A stretch of DNA of 64,000 nt from Pyrinomonadaceae bacterium (lineage in GTDB: Bacteria > Acidobacteriota > Blastocatellia > Pyrinomonadales > Pyrinomonadaceae). Shown here piece after piece: positions 63,581 through 64,000 of the stretch (positions are counted from its first letter, which is position 1; every line of letters begins with the position of its first letter). Location of the stretch: assembly GCA_026129865.1 (NCBI GenBank), contig JAHCHG010000005.1, positions 62,001 through 126,000 of the forward strand, in the 5' to 3' direction. The notes under the pieces are model-generated. The model was given only the letters and a program-made list of their open reading frames with translations. It was not told the DNA's origin and did not search any database. Position numbers and translations under genes: made by a program.

Positions 63581-64000
63581 ATGACGACGATCGAAGCTTT
63601 AGAAAACCGAATTCGCGCTTTTAGAAAATTTCCGATCAGGACTGTTCAGATCGGTTTGGATATAGGATTGATCTGTGCCGCTTTTCTCCTCGCTTATGTG
63701 CTGCGGTTTGATTTTTCTTTAGATTCTTCGATCCTTGCGCGGGCAATTTCGCAGCTTCTCTGGGTGGCGCCATTGCAGTTCATCCTTCTTCGGTCATTTA
63801 ACGTTCATAAATTCATCTGGCGATACATTAGTTTACCGGAAGTGCGTTCGATCGCGCTTGCACTAACCGTTTCGGCGATTCCGATGGCGCTTTTGCGCAC
63901 CGCGCCGGTGAGCAAGCCGGAATGGCTGGCGGTTCCGCTGAGCATCATTATCCTGGATATTTTCCTGGCTACGTTTTTTATTCTCGGAGCGAGACTTTTG
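63581..64000 (+). CDS. FlaA1/PglF/CapD-like membrane NDP-sugar dehydratase, 3' truncated by window
   Basis: ATG at 63581; 140 codons are open to the window edge. The residues form the N-terminal membrane part of the family: basic start, TM helices, and the phrases LAYVLRFDFSLD and NVHKFIWRYISLPEVRSIA, which are typical of PglF/WbpM/CapD proteins ahead of their Rossmann catalytic domain. These convert UDP-GlcNAc to the 4-keto-6-deoxy sugar that the neighbouring aminotransferase would use. The catalytic half is not in view. No strong ribosome binding site was seen. Confidence 0.85.
   Translation, partial: MTTIEALENRIRAFRKFPIRTVQIGLDIGLICAAFLLAYVLRFDFSLDSSILARAISQLLWVAPLQFILLRSFNVHKFIWRYISLPEVRSIALALTVSAIPMALLRTAPVSKPEWLAVPLSIIILDIFLATFFILGARLL

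Noticed and set aside
1-64000. Insertion sequences, integrases, prophage genes or toxin-antitoxin pairs
   Set aside because: I looked for DDE or tyrosine-recombinase motifs, terminal repeats and paired small genes and found none that could be supported.

Overview
The window looks like a chromosomal segment of an Acidobacteriota bacterium, most likely of the Blastocatellia/Pyrinomonadaceae type. This is an inference from gene content: a Ser/Thr kinase with the typical N-terminal W-RI-EIF region, kinase-TPR remnants, secreted dockerin/BACON/carboxypeptidase-regulatory mosaics, an OPT transporter, many polyprenyl-dependent glycosyltransferases and moderate GC. No rRNA, transposase, phage gene or CRISPR array was seen. 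There is one tRNA, Leu-CAA on the minus strand at 16875-16959.

Left third (1-17 kb) is mixed housekeeping and accessory sequence. It holds two small exported proteins, a patch of decayed gene fragments (1365-2012), a two-TM protein, a membrane-anchored Ser/Thr kinase with a large C-terminal membrane domain, an SMP-30-like beta-propeller, an ABM-type monooxygenase, a 28-bp palindromic repeat array, a Gfo/Idh/MocA oxidoreductase, a PilZ protein, a lipoprotein, an OPT-family transporter, an M14 peptidase, and a TerC/Alx protein behind a clear yybP-ykoY (Mn2+) riboswitch.

The right three quarters (17-64 kb) is one very large cell-surface glycan locus. A leftward, tightly overlapping operon (26962 to 17032) carries a small membrane protein, a UDP-galactopyranose-mutase-like flavoenzyme, a paralogous small membrane protein, five glycosyltransferases (three GT2, two GT4), a NodB deacetylase and one GT-C mannosyltransferase-like protein. 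A divergent rightward block (27764-45536) carries GT2, Gfo/Idh, a Wzx-like flippase, several GT-C-like membrane proteins, a dolichol-P-mannose-synthase-like GT2, an ICMT-like protein, a second UGM-like flavoenzyme, and an acylation cassette: FkbH-like HAD/GNAT, acyl carrier protein, SGNH protein, a 42-residue TM protein, MBOAT, MaoC and SDR. A second rightward block (45816-59588) holds GT-C-like proteins, a CDP-paratose-2-epimerase-like SDR, a methyltransferase, another DPMS-like GT2, a 1464-residue secreted mosaic protein and a decaprenyl-phosphate phosphoribosyltransferase-like UbiA protein. At the right end a leftward group (63183-59597) contains a DegT aminotransferase, a PglC-like phosphoglycosyl transferase, an epimerase-like SDR and PgpA. 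It diverges from a truncated FlaA1/PglF-like membrane dehydratase that runs off the window.

Working model (inference): PglF-, PglE- and PglC-like enzymes make and load an amino-dideoxy sugar on undecaprenyl phosphate. GT2/GT4 enzymes extend it and the flippase exports it. The GT-C proteins then add sugars from polyprenyl-P donors made by the DPMS-like enzymes, and possibly pentose donors started by the UbiA-like enzyme. The FkbH-ACP-MBOAT-SGNH cassette adds an unusual acyl group on the outside. Three leader regions upstream of glycan-locus operons share a hairpin-UUCC-hairpin layout and may be a common regulatory RNA; this is the least certain but potentially most novel point.
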